A DNA stretch of 64,000 nt, from NCBI RefSeq assembly GCF_900090205.1, contig NZ_LT607802.1, forward strand, positions 839,846 through 903,845, in the 5' to 3' direction. The stretch comes from Vogesella sp. LIG4. GTDB taxonomy: Bacteria; Pseudomonadota; Gammaproteobacteria; Burkholderiales; Chromobacteriaceae. Under the pieces are notes generated by a model. The model ran no database searches. It was not told the origin of the DNA and worked only from the letters and a program-made list of their open reading frames with translations. Shown in pieces: positions 35,097 through 45,932 of the stretch; position 1 is the first letter of the stretch, and each line of letters begins with the position of its first letter. The position numbers were made by a program, and so were the translations under genes.

Positions 35097-36998
35097 ATGG
35101 CGAATTACCAGGCATTTCACCAACGCTCCATCAACAACCCCGAAGCCTTCTGGCAACAGGAAGCCGAACGCATCCACTGGCACAAACCGTGTGAACAGGT
35201 GCTCAGCTATGAGCAGCCGCCATTCCGGCAGTGGTTCGCCGGCGGCCTGACCAACCTGTGCTACAACGCGGTGGACCGCCACCTGGCCGAGCGCCCGGAC
35301 CAGGCCGCGCTGGCCTATGTGTCCACCGAAACCGGCATCGAAACCAGCTACAGCTACCGCGAGCTACATGCCGAGGTGGCGCGCTTCGCCGCCATCCTGC
35401 AGGCGCAGGGCGTGCAAAAAGGCGACCGCGTGCTGATCTACATGCCGATGATCCCGGAAGCCATCTTCGCCATGCTGGCCACCGTGCGCCTGGGCGCCAT
35501 CCACTCGGTGGTGTTCGGCGGCTTCGCCTCCGCCAGCCTGGCCACCCGCATCGAGGATGCCGCACCCAAGGTAATGGTGACCGCCGATGCCGGCCTGCGC
35601 GGCGGCAAGCTGATTCCCTACAAGCCGCTGGTGGACGAGGCACTGGCGCTGGCCGGGGCCGCCGCACCGCAGAAGGTGATCCTGGTGAACCGCGGTCTTG
35701 CCGAAGCACCAATGATGAAGCCCGGGCGCGACCTGGACTACGACACCCTGCGCGATGAACACCTGAACGCGCGCGCCGCCGTGGAATGGGTGGAATCCAG
35801 CCACCCCAGCTACATCCTGTACACCTCCGGCACCACCGGCAAACCCAAAGGCGTGCAGCGCGATACCGGCGGCTACGCGGTGGCGCTGGCCGCCAGCATG
35901 GACTACATCTACGGCGGCAAGCCGGGCGAGTGCTTCTTCTGCACCTCCGACATCGGCTGGGTGGTGGGGCACTCCTACATCGTGTACGCGCCGCTATTGT
36001 CCGGCATGACCACGCTGATCTACGAAGGCCTGCCGATCAACCCCGACCCGGGCATCTGGTGGCAGCTGGTGGAAAAGTACCGCGTCAGCGTGATGTTCTC
36101 CGCACCCACCGCGATCCGCGTGCTGAAGAAGCAGGACCCGGCCTGGCTGCACAAATACGACCTGTCCAGCCTGCGCCGGCTGTTCCTGGCCGGCGAGCCG
36201 CTGGACGAACCCACCGCGCGCTGGATCGCCGGCGAGCTGAACATCCCGGTGCTGGACAACTACTGGCAGACCGAAACCGGCTGGCCGATGCTGACGCTGT
36301 GCAATGGCGTGGAGCAGAAGCAGGTGAAATACGGCAGCCCCGGCCTGCCGGTATACGGCTACGACATCCGCCTGTTCAACGAGCAGACCGGCGAGGAAGT
36401 CGGCCCCGGCGAGAAAGGCGTGATCGGCGTGCTGCCGCCGCTGCCGCCGGGCTGCATGAGCACCATCTGGCAGCAGGACCAGCGCTTCGTCGATACCTAT
36501 TTCAGCCTGTTCCCGGACAAGCTGGTCTATTCCAGCTTCGACTGGGGCATCAAGGATGCGGACGGCTACTTCACCATCCTGGGCCGCACCGATGACGTGA
36601 TCAACGTAGCCGGCCACCGCCTGGGCACCCGCGAGATCGAGGAAGCGGTAAGCGGCCACAGCGCCATTGCCGAGGTGGCGGTAGTGGGGGTGGAAGACAG
36701 CCTGAAAGGCCAGGTGCCCAAGGCGTTTGCCGTGGTGAAGAACCCGGCGCTGCTGGATGACCCGGCTAGCCGTGCCCGGCTGGAGAAAGAGGTGATCGCC
36801 CAGGTGGCGGCGCAACTGGGGGCGATTGCCAACCCGGCGCGGGTGTACTTCGTCAACCAGCTGCCCAAGACCCGCTCCGGCAAGGTACTGCGCCGCTCCA
36901 TCCAGGCGCTGGCCGAAGGCCGCGACCCGGGCGACCTGACCACCCTGGACGACCCGGCCGGCATCGAGCAGATCCGCCAGGCGGTGAAACCAGCATAA
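35097..36998 (+). CDS. prpE: Propionate--CoA ligase
   Basis: AMP-forming synthetase turning propionate, CoA and ATP into propionyl-CoA. The 633-residue length and the start YQAFHQRSINNPEAFWQQEA fit PrpE; acetyl-CoA synthetases are longer and differ here. Motifs: ILYTSGTTGKPKGV (ATP loop), YWQTETGWP, and KTRSGKVLRRSI with the catalytic lysine that can be acylated. An upstream in-frame region was rejected because AGGAGAG precedes ATG 35097. No prpBCD genes are nearby, so the methylcitrate pathway must be elsewhere. A terminator follows. Confidence 0.92.
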   Translation: MANYQAFHQRSINNPEAFWQQEAERIHWHKPCEQVLSYEQPPFRQWFAGGLTNLCYNAVDRHLAERPDQAALAYVSTETGIETSYSYRELHAEVARFAAILQAQGVQKGDRVLIYMPMIPEAIFAMLATVRLGAIHSVVFGGFASASLATRIEDAAPKVMVTADAGLRGGKLIPYKPLVDEALALAGAAAPQKVILVNRGLAEAPMMKPGRDLDYDTLRDEHLNARAAVEWVESSHPSYILYTSGTTGKPKGVQRDTGGYAVALAASMDYIYGGKPGECFFCTSDIGWVVGHSYIVYAPLLSGMTTLIYEGLPINPDPGIWWQLVEKYRVSVMFSAPTAIRVLKKQDPAWLHKYDLSSLRRLFLAGEPLDEPTARWIAGELNIPVLDNYWQTETGWPMLTLCNGVEQKQVKYGSPGLPVYGYDIRLFNEQTGEEVGPGEKGVIGVLPPLPPGCMSTIWQQDQRFVDTYFSLFPDKLVYSSFDWGIKDADGYFTILGRTDDVINVAGHRLGTREIEEAVSGHSAIAEVAVVGVEDSLKGQVPKAFAVVKNPALLDDPASRARLEKEVIAQVAAQLGAIANPARVYFVNQLPKTRSGKVLRRSIQALAEGRDPGDLTTLDDPAGIEQIRQAVKPA

Positions 36999-37031
36999 CA
37001 GCAAGGCGGCCAGCGGCCGCCGGCTCCCTTG

Positions 37032-37065
37032 GACCGCCATCATCGAGGGATGGCGGTCTTTTTTT
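37032..37065 (+). terminator. Terminator of prpE
   Basis: GACCGCCATC / GATGGCGGTC stem followed by TTTTTTTA. Confidence 0.88.
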
Positions 37066-37066
37066 A

Positions 37067-37079
37067 TGCGGCCAACCTT
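37067..37079 (-). repeat. Motif copy directly after the prpE terminator
   Basis: TGCGGCCAACCTT, an exact inverse copy one base after the T run. Confidence 0.8.
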
Positions 37080-37160
37080 GGCGGCTATGCTTCATACGAC
37101 CCTGGGTCAGCGGATCTGCTTGCCGCTGCCAGCGGCTGGCGATATGCGCTGGCTATCCCG

Positions 37161-37190
37161 CAAAAAAACAGCCGGCATGTCGATGCCGGC
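37161..37190 (-). terminator. Terminator of the DUF3422 gene
   Basis: On the minus strand GCCGGCATCGACATGCCGGC followed by TGTTTTTTT. Confidence 0.85.
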
Positions 37191-37222
37191 CGTTGCGCCT
37201 CATGAAAAACAGCGCCTGTGCT

Positions 37223-38506
37223 TCAATGCTGCAGCGATTGCTTCACCCGCCGCATGCCCAGCCATACGGCAAAGGCCACCAGCGGGATGGCAAGGCCGGT
37301 CAGCAGCTCCACGTCCAGGTGCAGCCCTGCCGCCTTGCAGGCCTTGAACATATAGCCAAGCAGCCCCACCGCGTAGTAGGTAAGCACCCCCACCGACAGG
37401 CCTTCCACCGTTTCCTGCAGCCGCAGTTGCAGCGCGGCGCGGCGGTCCATGCTGGCCAGCAGCGCACGGTTCTGCTCCTCGTGCACCACTTCCACCCGCG
37501 TGCGCAGCAGCGCAGTGCTGCGCTGCAGGCGGGTCATCAGCCGCTCCTGGCGCCGCACTGCGGTGGCGCAGGTTTCCATCGCCGGCCCCAGCCGCCGCTC
37601 CATGAATTCGTGGAACGGCTGCAGGCCGGACAGGCGGCGCTCGCGCAGCTCGTCGATACGGCGGCCCACCAGCTGGTAGTAGGCGCGTGCGGCAGCGAAG
37701 CGGTACTGGCTCTGCGCAATCAGCTGCTCGCCCTGCGCCGACAGGTCGGTGAGTTCATCCAGCATGCTGGCATCGTGGCCCTGCTGCTGCGCCATGCGCA
37801 GGGTGACCCGGCGCAGCTGGGTGCCCAGCCGATCCAGCTCGCGCATCTGGCGCTTGGCCTCCGGCAGCGCCAGCAAGGCCAGCAGGCGGTAGGTTTCCAT
37901 TTCGAACAGGCGCTGCACCATGCGGCCGGACTGCGACGGCCCCATGTCGCGGTCGATCAGCACCAGGCGGCTGAAGCCTTCCGCCAGCCGCGGGTCGGGG
38001 TGCAGGCGCAGGTCGGTATAGGCCACGCCATTGCCGTCGCCGATTTCGGCGCCGATCAGGTCATGGCCGCCGAACCAGCGCTGCGAGATCTCGGCGGCCG
38101 GCGCTTCCTGATCGGCCGGCAGCAACACGGCGTGAGTGGCCACCATCACCTGCCCGGGCAGGCTGCCCAGCCAGTCGGCCGGCAGCCGGTCCAGCGGGCA
38201 GCGTTCGAACGGCTCCACGAAATCGCCGCCGAGCACGAAGCTGTAGCGGGCGAACTCGGTGTGCAGCGCCCAGCGTACGGTGAGGTCGCCGGCCACGCCG
38301 GTGTAATGCACTTGCCTGGGCTCCGGCTGCGGCAGCCCCAGGCGGCTGGCCAGCTCGCTCATGGCGGCGCGCTGCTCGGCTTCCGCGTCGTCGAAAAACA
38401 GCGTCAAGGTGGTAATGCGCGCCGGTGACGATATCGCCACCGGCGGTCGCGCGTGCGCCTCGTCGTTGAGGCTGCGACGCAGCGGATGGGTGTTCAAGGT
38501 GATCAT
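37223..38506 (-). CDS. DUF3422 family membrane protein
   Basis: A 427-residue protein. The N-terminal RRSLNDEAHARPPVAI matches the DUF3422 family, found mainly in proteobacteria. The middle is helical and charged, and two membrane helices lie near the C terminus (GLLGYMFKACKA region and LLTGLAIPLVAFAVWLGM), which suggests a large cytosolic domain tethered to the inner membrane. GGAAGAA precedes ATG 38506; the longer frame is an artefact of GC-rich sequence. It has its own terminator. Function unknown. Confidence 0.85.
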   Translation of the reverse strand: MITLNTHPLRRSLNDEAHARPPVAISSPARITTLTLFFDDAEAEQRAAMSELASRLGLPQPEPRQVHYTGVAGDLTVRWALHTEFARYSFVLGGDFVEPFERCPLDRLPADWLGSLPGQVMVATHAVLLPADQEAPAAEISQRWFGGHDLIGAEIGDGNGVAYTDLRLHPDPRLAEGFSRLVLIDRDMGPSQSGRMVQRLFEMETYRLLALLALPEAKRQMRELDRLGTQLRRVTLRMAQQQGHDASMLDELTDLSAQGEQLIAQSQYRFAAARAYYQLVGRRIDELRERRLSGLQPFHEFMERRLGPAMETCATAVRRQERLMTRLQRSTALLRTRVEVVHEEQNRALLASMDRRAALQLRLQETVEGLSVGVLTYYAVGLLGYMFKACKAAGLHLDVELLTGLAIPLVAFAVWLGMRRVKQSLQH

Positions 38507-38685
38507 TTCTTCCGGTATCCCTGGTGGCTGAGCCAGTTGACTATTGCTCGCATTTAGGCTCGATGCGGCTCTGCGGCCGCTGGCGGGCAGCTTACCTGTG
38601 CCGGCGGTCTTGCAACAAGCGTACCGGCCGGTGAATTGTGCCACCGGGGGATGACAGGGTAATGGCAGGCGTCGGCGACGGGCTT

Positions 38686-39117
38686 TCAGCCCTTGTGGTG
38701 GCGCAACAACTTTTGCAGCGCGCCGCGCACCACCGGGTTGCGCACCTCGCTGGCGGCGCGGGCGAAGGCGTCGATGCCGGCTTCGGACAGGGAAAAGGAT
38801 TTCTGCTTGGGCTGCCGCGGCGGCGTGGGCAGCACCTTCACCCGCAGCGTGCTCAGCGGATAGCCCTGGCGCGCCAGCGGCGCCACCACGCTGTTGCCCA
38901 GCAGGCGCAGCCGTGCCGCCACGGTGCTGTTGTGCGCAAACACCACCAGCTCGCCACCGCGCACGCAGGCCACCTGGCATTGCTCGGCCAGGCGGCCGGG
39001 CAGCAGGCGCTTGAAGGCGCGGTCCAGCGTCAGGATGGCCTGCGCGGCGGCAGTCAGGTCGGCCAGTTGCTGGTCCTTCTTGCCGAAGTGGCTGAAGAGT
39101 TGGCTGCTCATGTGCAT
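38686..39117 (-). CDS. DUF721/DciA-like protein
   Basis: A 143-residue protein with an N-terminal DUF721 domain: LTLDRAFKRLLPGRLAEQCQVACVRGGELVVFAHNSTVAARL, too long to be chance, with the LVVFAHNS strand typical of DciA-like proteins that load the replicative helicase. The C-terminal part is basic and low in order. Start could be ATG 39117 or 39111; neither has a strong site. It is divergent from secA, an arrangement common in betaproteobacteria. Assignment to helicase loading is by family only. Confidence 0.75.
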   Translation of the reverse strand: MHMSSQLFSHFGKKDQQLADLTAAAQAILTLDRAFKRLLPGRLAEQCQVACVRGGELVVFAHNSTVAARLRLLGNSVVAPLARQGYPLSTLRVKVLPTPPRQPKQKSFSLSEAGIDAFARAASEVRNPVVRGALQKLLRHHKG

Positions 39118-39219
39118 ACAAGACGTAACAATCGGCCTGCAGTGTAGCCCAAATGCCCGCCCGCCGTGCCTGTCACCACGTTCGGGATACGGTTTCTGCC
39201 CTGCCTGTTGGCACAGCAC

Positions 39220-39248
39220 TTGATTAGGTACAAAGTCGCCCCCATTAA
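39220..39248 (+). promoter_or_regulatory. Putative sigma-70 promoter of secA
   Basis: TTGATT (39220-39225), 17 bases, CATTAA (39243-39248). The -10 sits inside the small palindrome CCCCATTAAATGGGG, which could also be an operator. Confidence 0.35.
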
Positions 39249-39318
39249 ATGGGGATTCGCCTGTGTTAAACTTTGGCCCATTTTTCGATTCGGCCGTTGG
39301 CCGCTGGATGTCCACAAG

Positions 39319-42027
39319 ATGATTCCGTCGCTTCTCAAGAAAGTATTCGGCAGCCGCAACGATCGACTGCTCAAGCAATACCGCCAGACTGTCGCCCAAA
39401 TCAATGGCATGGAAGACGCGATGAAAGCGTTGTCCGACGAGCAGTTGGCCGCCAAGACCGCCGAGTTCCGCGAGCGCAACGGCAAGGGCGAAAGCCTGGA
39501 TGCCCTGCTGCCGGAAGCCTTCGCCGTGTGTCGCGAAGCCTCGCGCCGCGTGCTGGGCATGCGCCACTTCGACGTGCAGCTGATCGGCGGCATGGTGCTG
39601 CACCAGGGCAAGATCGCCGAAATGCGTACCGGCGAGGGCAAGACCCTGGTGGGTACCCTGCCGGTGTACCTGAACGCGCTGAGCGGCAAGGGTGTGCACG
39701 TCATCACCGTCAACGACTACCTGGCCAGCCGCGACGCCGGCATCATGGCCAAGCTGTACAACTTCCTCGGCCTGTCCGTGGGCGTGAACCTGTCGCAGAT
39801 GGAGCACGACCAGAAGCAGGAAGCCTACGGTTGCGACATCACCTACGGCACCAACAACGAATTCGGCTTCGACTACCTGCGCGACAACATGGTGTTCTCG
39901 ATGGACGAGAAGGTACAGCGCGAGCTGGCCTACGCCGTGGTGGACGAGGTGGACTCCATCCTGATCGACGAGGCACGTACCCCGCTGATCATCTCCGGCC
40001 CGGCCGAAGACAACGTGGACACCTACCGCACCATGAACGCGGTGCCGCCGCTGCTGAGCAAGCAGGAAACCGAGGAAGGCGAAGGCGACTACTGGGTGGA
40101 CGAGAAGGCGCACAGCGTGCTGCTGTCCGAAGCAGGCCACGAGCACGCCGAGCAGATCCTGACCCGCATGGGCTTGCTGGCCGAAGGCGACAGCCTGTAC
40201 TCCGCCACCAACATCACCCTGATGCACCACCTGAACGCCGCGCTGAAGGCGCACGCGCTGTTCCACCTGGACCAACACTACGTGGTGCAGGACGGCGAAG
40301 TGGTAATCGTGGATGAATTCACCGGCCGCCTGATGGCCGGCCGCCGCTGGTCCGACGGCCTGCACCAGGCGGTGGAAGCCAAGGAAGGCGTGCAGATCAA
40401 CCGCGAGAACCAGACCCTGGCCTCGATCACCTTCCAGAACTACTTCCGCCTGTACGGCAAACTGTCCGGCATGACCGGTACCGCCGACACCGAAGCCTAC
40501 GAATTCCAGAACATCTACGCGCTGGAAACCGTGGTGATCCCGACCAACCGCCCGATGGTGCGCAAGGATCACCAGGACAAGATCTACCGTTCGGCGCGCG
40601 AGAAGTACAACGCCATCATTCACGACGTCAAGGAATGCGTGGAGCGCGGCCAGCCGGTACTGGTGGGCACCACCAGCATCGAGAACTCGGAAATCGTGTC
40701 ACAGCTGCTGACCCAGGCCGGCCTGGCGCACAACGTGCTGAACGCCAAGGAACACGCCCGCGAAGCCGAGATCGTAGTGCAGGCCGGTGCGCCGGGCATG
40801 ATCACCGTGGCCACCAACATGGCCGGCCGCGGTACCGACATCGTACTGGGCGGCAACCCGGAACCGCAGATCAAGGCCGTGGAAGCCGACGAGTCGCTGT
40901 CCGGCATCGACAAGGCAGCGCGCATCGAGAACATCCGCGCCGACTGGAAGCCCCGCCACGAGGCGGTGCTGAACGCCGGCGGCCTGTACATCATCGGTAC
41001 CGAGCGCCACGAATCGCGCCGTATCGACAACCAGCTGCGCGGCCGTTCCGGCCGTCAGGGCGACCCGGGCGCCAGCCGCTTCTACCTGTCGCTGGAAGAC
41101 CCGCTGCTGCGCATCTTCGCCGGCGAACGCGTGGCGATGATCATGGACAAGCTGAAGATGCCGGAAGGCGAGGCCATCGAGCACCCGTGGGTATCGCGCT
41201 CCATCGAAAACGCCCAGCGCAAGGTGGAAGGCCGCAACTTCGACATCCGCAAGCAACTGCTGGAATACGATGACGTGGCCAACGATCAGCGCAAGGTGAT
41301 CTACCAGCAGCGCAACGAGATCCTGGAAGACGAGGACGCGTCCGACATCGTCACCAATATGCGCGACAGCGTGCTGTCCGACCTGGTTGACCTGCACCTG
41401 CCGCCGGATTCCATGGAAGAACAGTGGGACATCGCCGGGCTGGAACGCGCGCTGGAAGGCGAATTCCTGCTGCAGCTGCCGATTGCCGACTGGCTGAAGG
41501 CCGAACAGACGCTGGATATTCCGGACATCAAGCAACGCGTGCTCGACCACGCCGCCAAGGTATACGCCGAGAAAGTGGCCATGGTCGGTGCCGAGCAGAT
41601 GGCCGAGTTCGAACACGGCCTGGTGCTGCAGATGCTGGACAACACCTGGCGAGAACACCTCGCCGCCATGGACCACCTGCGCCAGGGCATCCACCTGCGC
41701 GGCTATGCGCAGAAGAACCCGAAGCAGGAATACAAGCGCGAAGCCTTCGAGCTGTTCTCCGCCATGCTGGACCGCATCAAGCACAGCGTGGTTACCGTGC
41801 TGATGACGGTACAGGTGCGCAGCGATGCCGACCTGGACACCGTGTTCCCGCACGAAGTGGAAGACATCGAGATGCACCACGACGACCTGGCCCCGGCCGC
41901 CGAAGAGGAAGGCAACCCCTACTCGCCGGAAGCACTGGCCGCCCAGGGCATCCGCGTTGGCCGCAACGACCCCTGCCCGTGCGGCAGCGGTCAGCGCTAC
42001 AAGCAGTGCCACGGCAAGCTGGTCTGA
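39319..42027 (+). CDS. secA: Preprotein translocase ATPase SecA
   Basis: Motor that drives unfolded proteins through SecYEG. The 902-residue protein has the normal domain order: MRTGEGKTL (Walker A), [35 protein letters not shown] (DEAD motif), the preprotein-binding region, [12 protein letters not shown] in the second helicase domain, and the C-terminal zinc-binding [15 protein letters not shown]. The start ATG 39319 ([16 protein letters not shown]) agrees with other SecA proteins. A copy of the window-wide motif lies in the C-terminal coding part at 41956. Confidence 0.97.
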   Translation: MIPSLLKKVFGSRNDRLLKQYRQTVAQINGMEDAMKALSDEQLAAKTAEFRERNGKGESLDALLPEAFAVCREASRRVLGMRHFDVQLIGGMVLHQGKIAEMRTGEGKTLVGTLPVYLNALSGKGVHVITVNDYLASRDAGIMAKLYNFLGLSVGVNLSQMEHDQKQEAYGCDITYGTNNEFGFDYLRDNMVFSMDEKVQRELAYAVVDEVDSILIDEARTPLIISGPAEDNVDTYRTMNAVPPLLSKQETEEGEGDYWVDEKAHSVLLSEAGHEHAEQILTRMGLLAEGDSLYSATNITLMHHLNAALKAHALFHLDQHYVVQDGEVVIVDEFTGRLMAGRRWSDGLHQAVEAKEGVQINRENQTLASITFQNYFRLYGKLSGMTGTADTEAYEFQNIYALETVVIPTNRPMVRKDHQDKIYRSAREKYNAIIHDVKECVERGQPVLVGTTSIENSEIVSQLLTQAGLAHNVLNAKEHAREAEIVVQAGAPGMITVATNMAGRGTDIVLGGNPEPQIKAVEADESLSGIDKAARIENIRADWKPRHEAVLNAGGLYIIGTERHESRRIDNQLRGRSGRQGDPGASRFYLSLEDPLLRIFAGERVAMIMDKLKMPEGEAIEHPWVSRSIENAQRKVEGRNFDIRKQLLEYDDVANDQRKVIYQQRNEILEDEDASDIVTNMRDSVLSDLVDLHLPPDSMEEQWDIAGLERALEGEFLLQLPIADWLKAEQTLDIPDIKQRVLDHAAKVYAEKVAMVGAEQMAEFEHGLVLQMLDNTWREHLAAMDHLRQGIHLRGYAQKNPKQEYKREAFELFSAMLDRIKHSVVTVLMTVQVRSDADLDTVFPHEVEDIEMHHDDLAPAAEEEGNPYSPEALAAQGIRVGRNDPCPCGSGQRYKQCHGKLV

Positions 42028-42044
42028 ACCGGCTCCCGCTAACG

Positions 42045-42074
42045 AAACCGCCAACCTGGGTTGGCGGTTTTTTA
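42045..42074 (+). terminator. Terminator of secA
   Basis: AAACCGCCAACC / GGTTGGCGGTTT stem with a 2-3 base loop and TTTTTTAT tail. Confidence 0.9.
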
Positions 42075-42090
42075 TTGCCGCAGGGAAACC

Positions 42091-42912
42091 ATGCCCACTC
42101 TCCCCGCCTCCGCCTGGCCCGCCGTTTTGTTGCTGGCCACCGCCAGCCTGATGCTGCTGGGCGCGCAGCGCCGTAGCGGCCTGCTGCTGCTGGGCGCCAG
42201 CCTGCCGGCAGCACTGTGGGGTAGCTGGCTGAGCCTGCCGGCGCTGCCACCACTGCTGCTGGCGGCTGCCCTGCTCCAGTGGCAACAGGTGCGGGCAAGC
42301 ACTCCCGTACTGGCCATATTGTGGCTGCTGGCCCTGGCGCTGGGCCTGCACTTGCTGCCGGGCTTTACCGGCATCACGCTGTGGCAAGGCCGGCTGGCGC
42401 CGGACAGCAGCCTGCTGCTGCTGCGCTGGAGCCTGGACAAGGCGCTGGGCGGCTGCCTGTTGTTGCTGCTCTACGCCGAATGGCAGCCGCGACCCTGCGG
42501 CCAACGTTGGCCGCAGCTGGCACTGGCTGCCCTGCTGCTGGCGCTGGCCGTCGCCGCCGCGCTGTTGCTGGGGCTGGTGCACATCGATGTGAAATGGCCG
42601 GCGTGGTGGCCGTTCTGGCTGATCGGCAACCTGCTGTTCACCTGCCTGGCCGAGGAAGCGCTGTTCCGCCGCGCGCTGCCGCAGCTGCTGCCGGCAAGCT
42701 GGACGCCGCTGGCACGCATGCTGGTCTGCAGCCTGCTGTTCGGTCTGGCCCATGCCGCCGGCGGGTCGTTGTGGGTGCTGTGCGCCAGCCTGGCCGGCAT
42801 GGCCTATGCGCTGGTCTACCGTGCCGGCGGCCGGCTGGGCTGGGCCATACTCGCCCATGTCGGCTTCAACAGCCTGCACCTGGCGCTGCTGAGCTACCCG
42901 CAGCTGCAATAA
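42091..42912 (+). CDS. CPBP-family intramembrane metalloprotease
   Basis: A 273-residue polytopic membrane protein with about eight helices. CLAEEALFRRALPQLL carries the EExxxR motif, FGLAHAAGG the first His and ILAHVGFNSLHL the second, the usual CPBP (CAAX-like) active-site set. AGGGAAACC precedes ATG 42091. Substrate unknown. Between helices, residues of the loop PRPCGQRWPQ are encoded by a perfect palindrome of two window-wide motifs (42496-42515), which looks like a motif inserted into a tolerant loop. Confidence 0.88.
   Translation: MPTLPASAWPAVLLLATASLMLLGAQRRSGLLLLGASLPAALWGSWLSLPALPPLLLAAALLQWQQVRASTPVLAILWLLALALGLHLLPGFTGITLWQGRLAPDSSLLLLRWSLDKALGGCLLLLLYAEWQPRPCGQRWPQLALAALLLALAVAAALLLGLVHIDVKWPAWWPFWLIGNLLFTCLAEEALFRRALPQLLPASWTPLARMLVCSLLFGLAHAAGGSLWVLCASLAGMAYALVYRAGGRLGWAILAHVGFNSLHLALLSYPQLQ
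42496..42515. repeat. Palindromic double motif inside the CPBP gene
   Basis: TGCGGCCAACGTTGGCCGCA, two inverse cores sharing an ACGT centre, in frame with the protein. Confidence 0.85.
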
Positions 42913-42922
42913 TCACCGTCTG

Positions 42923-42934
42923 CAAGGTTGGCCG
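42923..42934 (+). repeat. Motif copy after the CPBP gene
   Basis: AAGGTTGGCCGC, 10 bases past the stop; lacks the final A. Confidence 0.65.
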
Positions 42935-42954
42935 CCTACCCGGCCGCCGCCATG

Positions 42955-42982
42955 AAAAAACCCCGCCGCAGCGGGGTTTTGC
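42955..42982. terminator. Bidirectional terminator between the CPBP gene and oppF
   Basis: AAAAAACCCCGC / GCGGGGTTTT with a short loop; T-rich on both strands. Confidence 0.85.
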
Positions 42983-42997
42983 ATGCCGGGCCGGCCT

Positions 42998-43010
42998 TGC
43001 GGCCAACCTT
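42998..43010 (-). repeat. Motif copy downstream of oppF
   Basis: TGCGGCCAACCTT, an exact inverse copy 4 bases past the oppF stop; extended form CTTGCGGCCAACCTT. Confidence 0.8.
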
Positions 43011-43014
43011 GGGC

Positions 43015-43993
43015 TTACACCAGCAGGCAGGAGCTTTGCGACTTGTCGCTCACCGGGTGCAGCACGATCTCTTCCTTGCTGCAGCGTTCCTGCGCCAGCG
43101 GGCAGCGGGTACGGAACACACAGCCGGACGGCGGATTCATCGGGCTGGGCAGGTCGCCCTGCAGAATCTGGATCTGCTTGTTCTTTTCCAGCTTCGGGTC
43201 CGGAATCGGAATCGCCGACAGCAGTGCGCGGGTGTACGGGTGGCTGGGCGCGTCGTACAGCGCGTACTTCTCGGCCAGCTCCATCTCGCGGCCCAGGTAC
43301 ATCACCAGGATGCGGTCGGAGATGTGCTTCACCACCGCCAGGTCGTGGGCGATGAAGATCAGCGCCAGGCCCATCTCGCGCTGCAGCTCTTTCAGCAGGT
43401 TGATGATCTGCGCCTGAATGGATACGTCCAGCGCCGATACCGGCTCGTCACAGATGATCAGCTTGGGCTCCAGGATCAGCGCGCGGGCGATGCCGATACG
43501 CTGGCACTGGCCGCCGGAGAACTCGTGCGGGTAGCGGTTGATCATCTGCTCGCGCAGGCCGACCTTGCCCATCATGGCGCGCACGCGCTTGTCCACCTCG
43601 GCGGAGGACAGCTCCGGACGATGCACGCGCAGCGGCTCGCCGATGATCTGGCCGATGTTCATGCGCGGGTTCAGCGAGGCCAGCGGATCCTGGAAGATCA
43701 TCTGGATATCCTTGCGCACCGCCAGCCAGTCCTTCTCGCTGCCCTTGGTCAGGTCCTTGCCCATCCACACGATTTCGCCGGACTTGGCCGGGTGCAGGTT
43801 GAGGATGGCGCGGGCCAGGGTGGACTTGCCGCAGCCGGATTCGCCGACCACGCCCAGGGTTTCACCGGCGTACAGGTCGAAGCTGACGCCATCGACCGCT
43901 TTCAGGGTTTTCTTCGGGGTCCACGGCCAGGCGTTGTTGCTCTTCACCTGGAAGTGCACCTTGACGTCGCGGACCGACAGGATGGGCTTGCGT

Positions 43994-44001
<8 letters not shown>
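43015..44001 (-). CDS. oppF: Oligopeptide ABC transporter ATPase OppF
   Basis: One of two ATPases energising oligopeptide uptake at the inner membrane. The 328-residue protein has Walker A GESGCGKS at about 53-60, the Q-loop region IFQDPLASLNPRM, the signature SGGQCQRIGIARAL and Walker B LIICDEPVSALD. The C-terminal CVFRTRCPLAQERC is the OppD/F cysteine cluster. It overlaps the end of oppD by 8 bases and is last in the operon. Confidence 0.92.
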
Positions 44002-44992
<991 letters not shown>

Positions 44993-45002
44993 GGTGTGCT
45001 CC

Positions 45003-45911
45003 TCAACGATCCTTCGGGTCCAGCGCGTCGCGCATGCCGTCGCCGATATAGTTGGCGCAGTACAGGGTGATGGACAGCAGGCCAGCCGGGAACAGCAGGA
45101 TCCACGGCGTGGTTTCCATTACCTTGGTGCCGTCTTCGATCAGTACGCCCCAGCTGGTCATCGGCTCCTGTACGCCCAGGCCCAGGAAGGACAGCACGGA
45201 TTCGGTCAGGATCACGCCCGGCACGGTTACGGTGGTATAGATCACCACGATGCCCAGCAGGTTCGGCACCACGTGACGGAAAATGATGCTGCCGGTGGAA
45301 ACGCCGATGGCGCGGGCGGCCTCGATGTATTCCTTGGACTTGATGGACAGCGTCTGGCCGCGCACCACGCGCGCCATGTCCATCCACGAGAACACGGTGA
45401 TGGTGAGCACCACCAGGTAGAACTCGCGGCCCAGCAGGGTCACCATCAGGATGGCGATCAGCAGGTAGGGCACGGCGTACATCATGTCGACGATACGCAT
45501 CATCAGGGTATCCACCTTGCCGCCGAGGAAGCCGGCGGTGGCGCCCCAGACGATGCCGATGGTCACCGAGGCGATGGTGGCCAGCAGGCCCACCATCAGC
45601 GAGATGCGGCCACCGATCAGGCAGCGCACCAGCAGGTCGCGGCCCAGTTCGTCGGTGCCGAAGTAGTGGCTGTTCACCAGGGTGGGCGGAATGCTCATCG
45701 CGTTCCAGTCGGTATCTTCATAGCTGTGCGACAGCAGCAGCGGGCCGAAGATACAGGCCAGGGTGATGACGGTCAGGATGACCAGGCTCAGTACGGCAGC
45801 CTTGTTGCGGAAAAAGCGGTCGCGGGCATCGCGCCACGGGCTGCGGCCATCCACGGCCACGTTGGCGGCAATCGATTCTGCCGCGGCCTGCTGTTTTTTG
45901 CGGGACAACAT
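45003..45911 (-). CDS. oppC: Oligopeptide ABC permease OppC
   Basis: Inner-membrane permease of 302 residues with an N-terminal extension and six helices (VLSLVILTVITLACIFGPLLL is the first). The EAA loop is EAARAIGVSTGSIIFRHVVPN. GRDLLVRCLIGGRISLMVGL is typical of OppC/DppC. GAGGAAT precedes ATG 45911. It forms the channel with OppB. Confidence 0.92.
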   Translation of the reverse strand: MLSRKKQQAAAESIAANVAVDGRSPWRDARDRFFRNKAAVLSLVILTVITLACIFGPLLLSHSYEDTDWNAMSIPPTLVNSHYFGTDELGRDLLVRCLIGGRISLMVGLLATIASVTIGIVWGATAGFLGGKVDTLMMRIVDMMYAVPYLLIAILMVTLLGREFYLVVLTITVFSWMDMARVVRGQTLSIKSKEYIEAARAIGVSTGSIIFRHVVPNLLGIVVIYTTVTVPGVILTESVLSFLGLGVQEPMTSWGVLIEDGTKVMETTPWILLFPAGLLSITLYCANYIGDGMRDALDPKDR

Positions 45912-45932
45912 GTTCGGTATTCCTCGTAGCGC

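Noticed and set aside
38686..40623. 645-codon minus-strand frame covering the start of secA
   Set aside because: Only its last 143 codons encode a real DUF721/DciA-like protein; the rest is antisense to secA.
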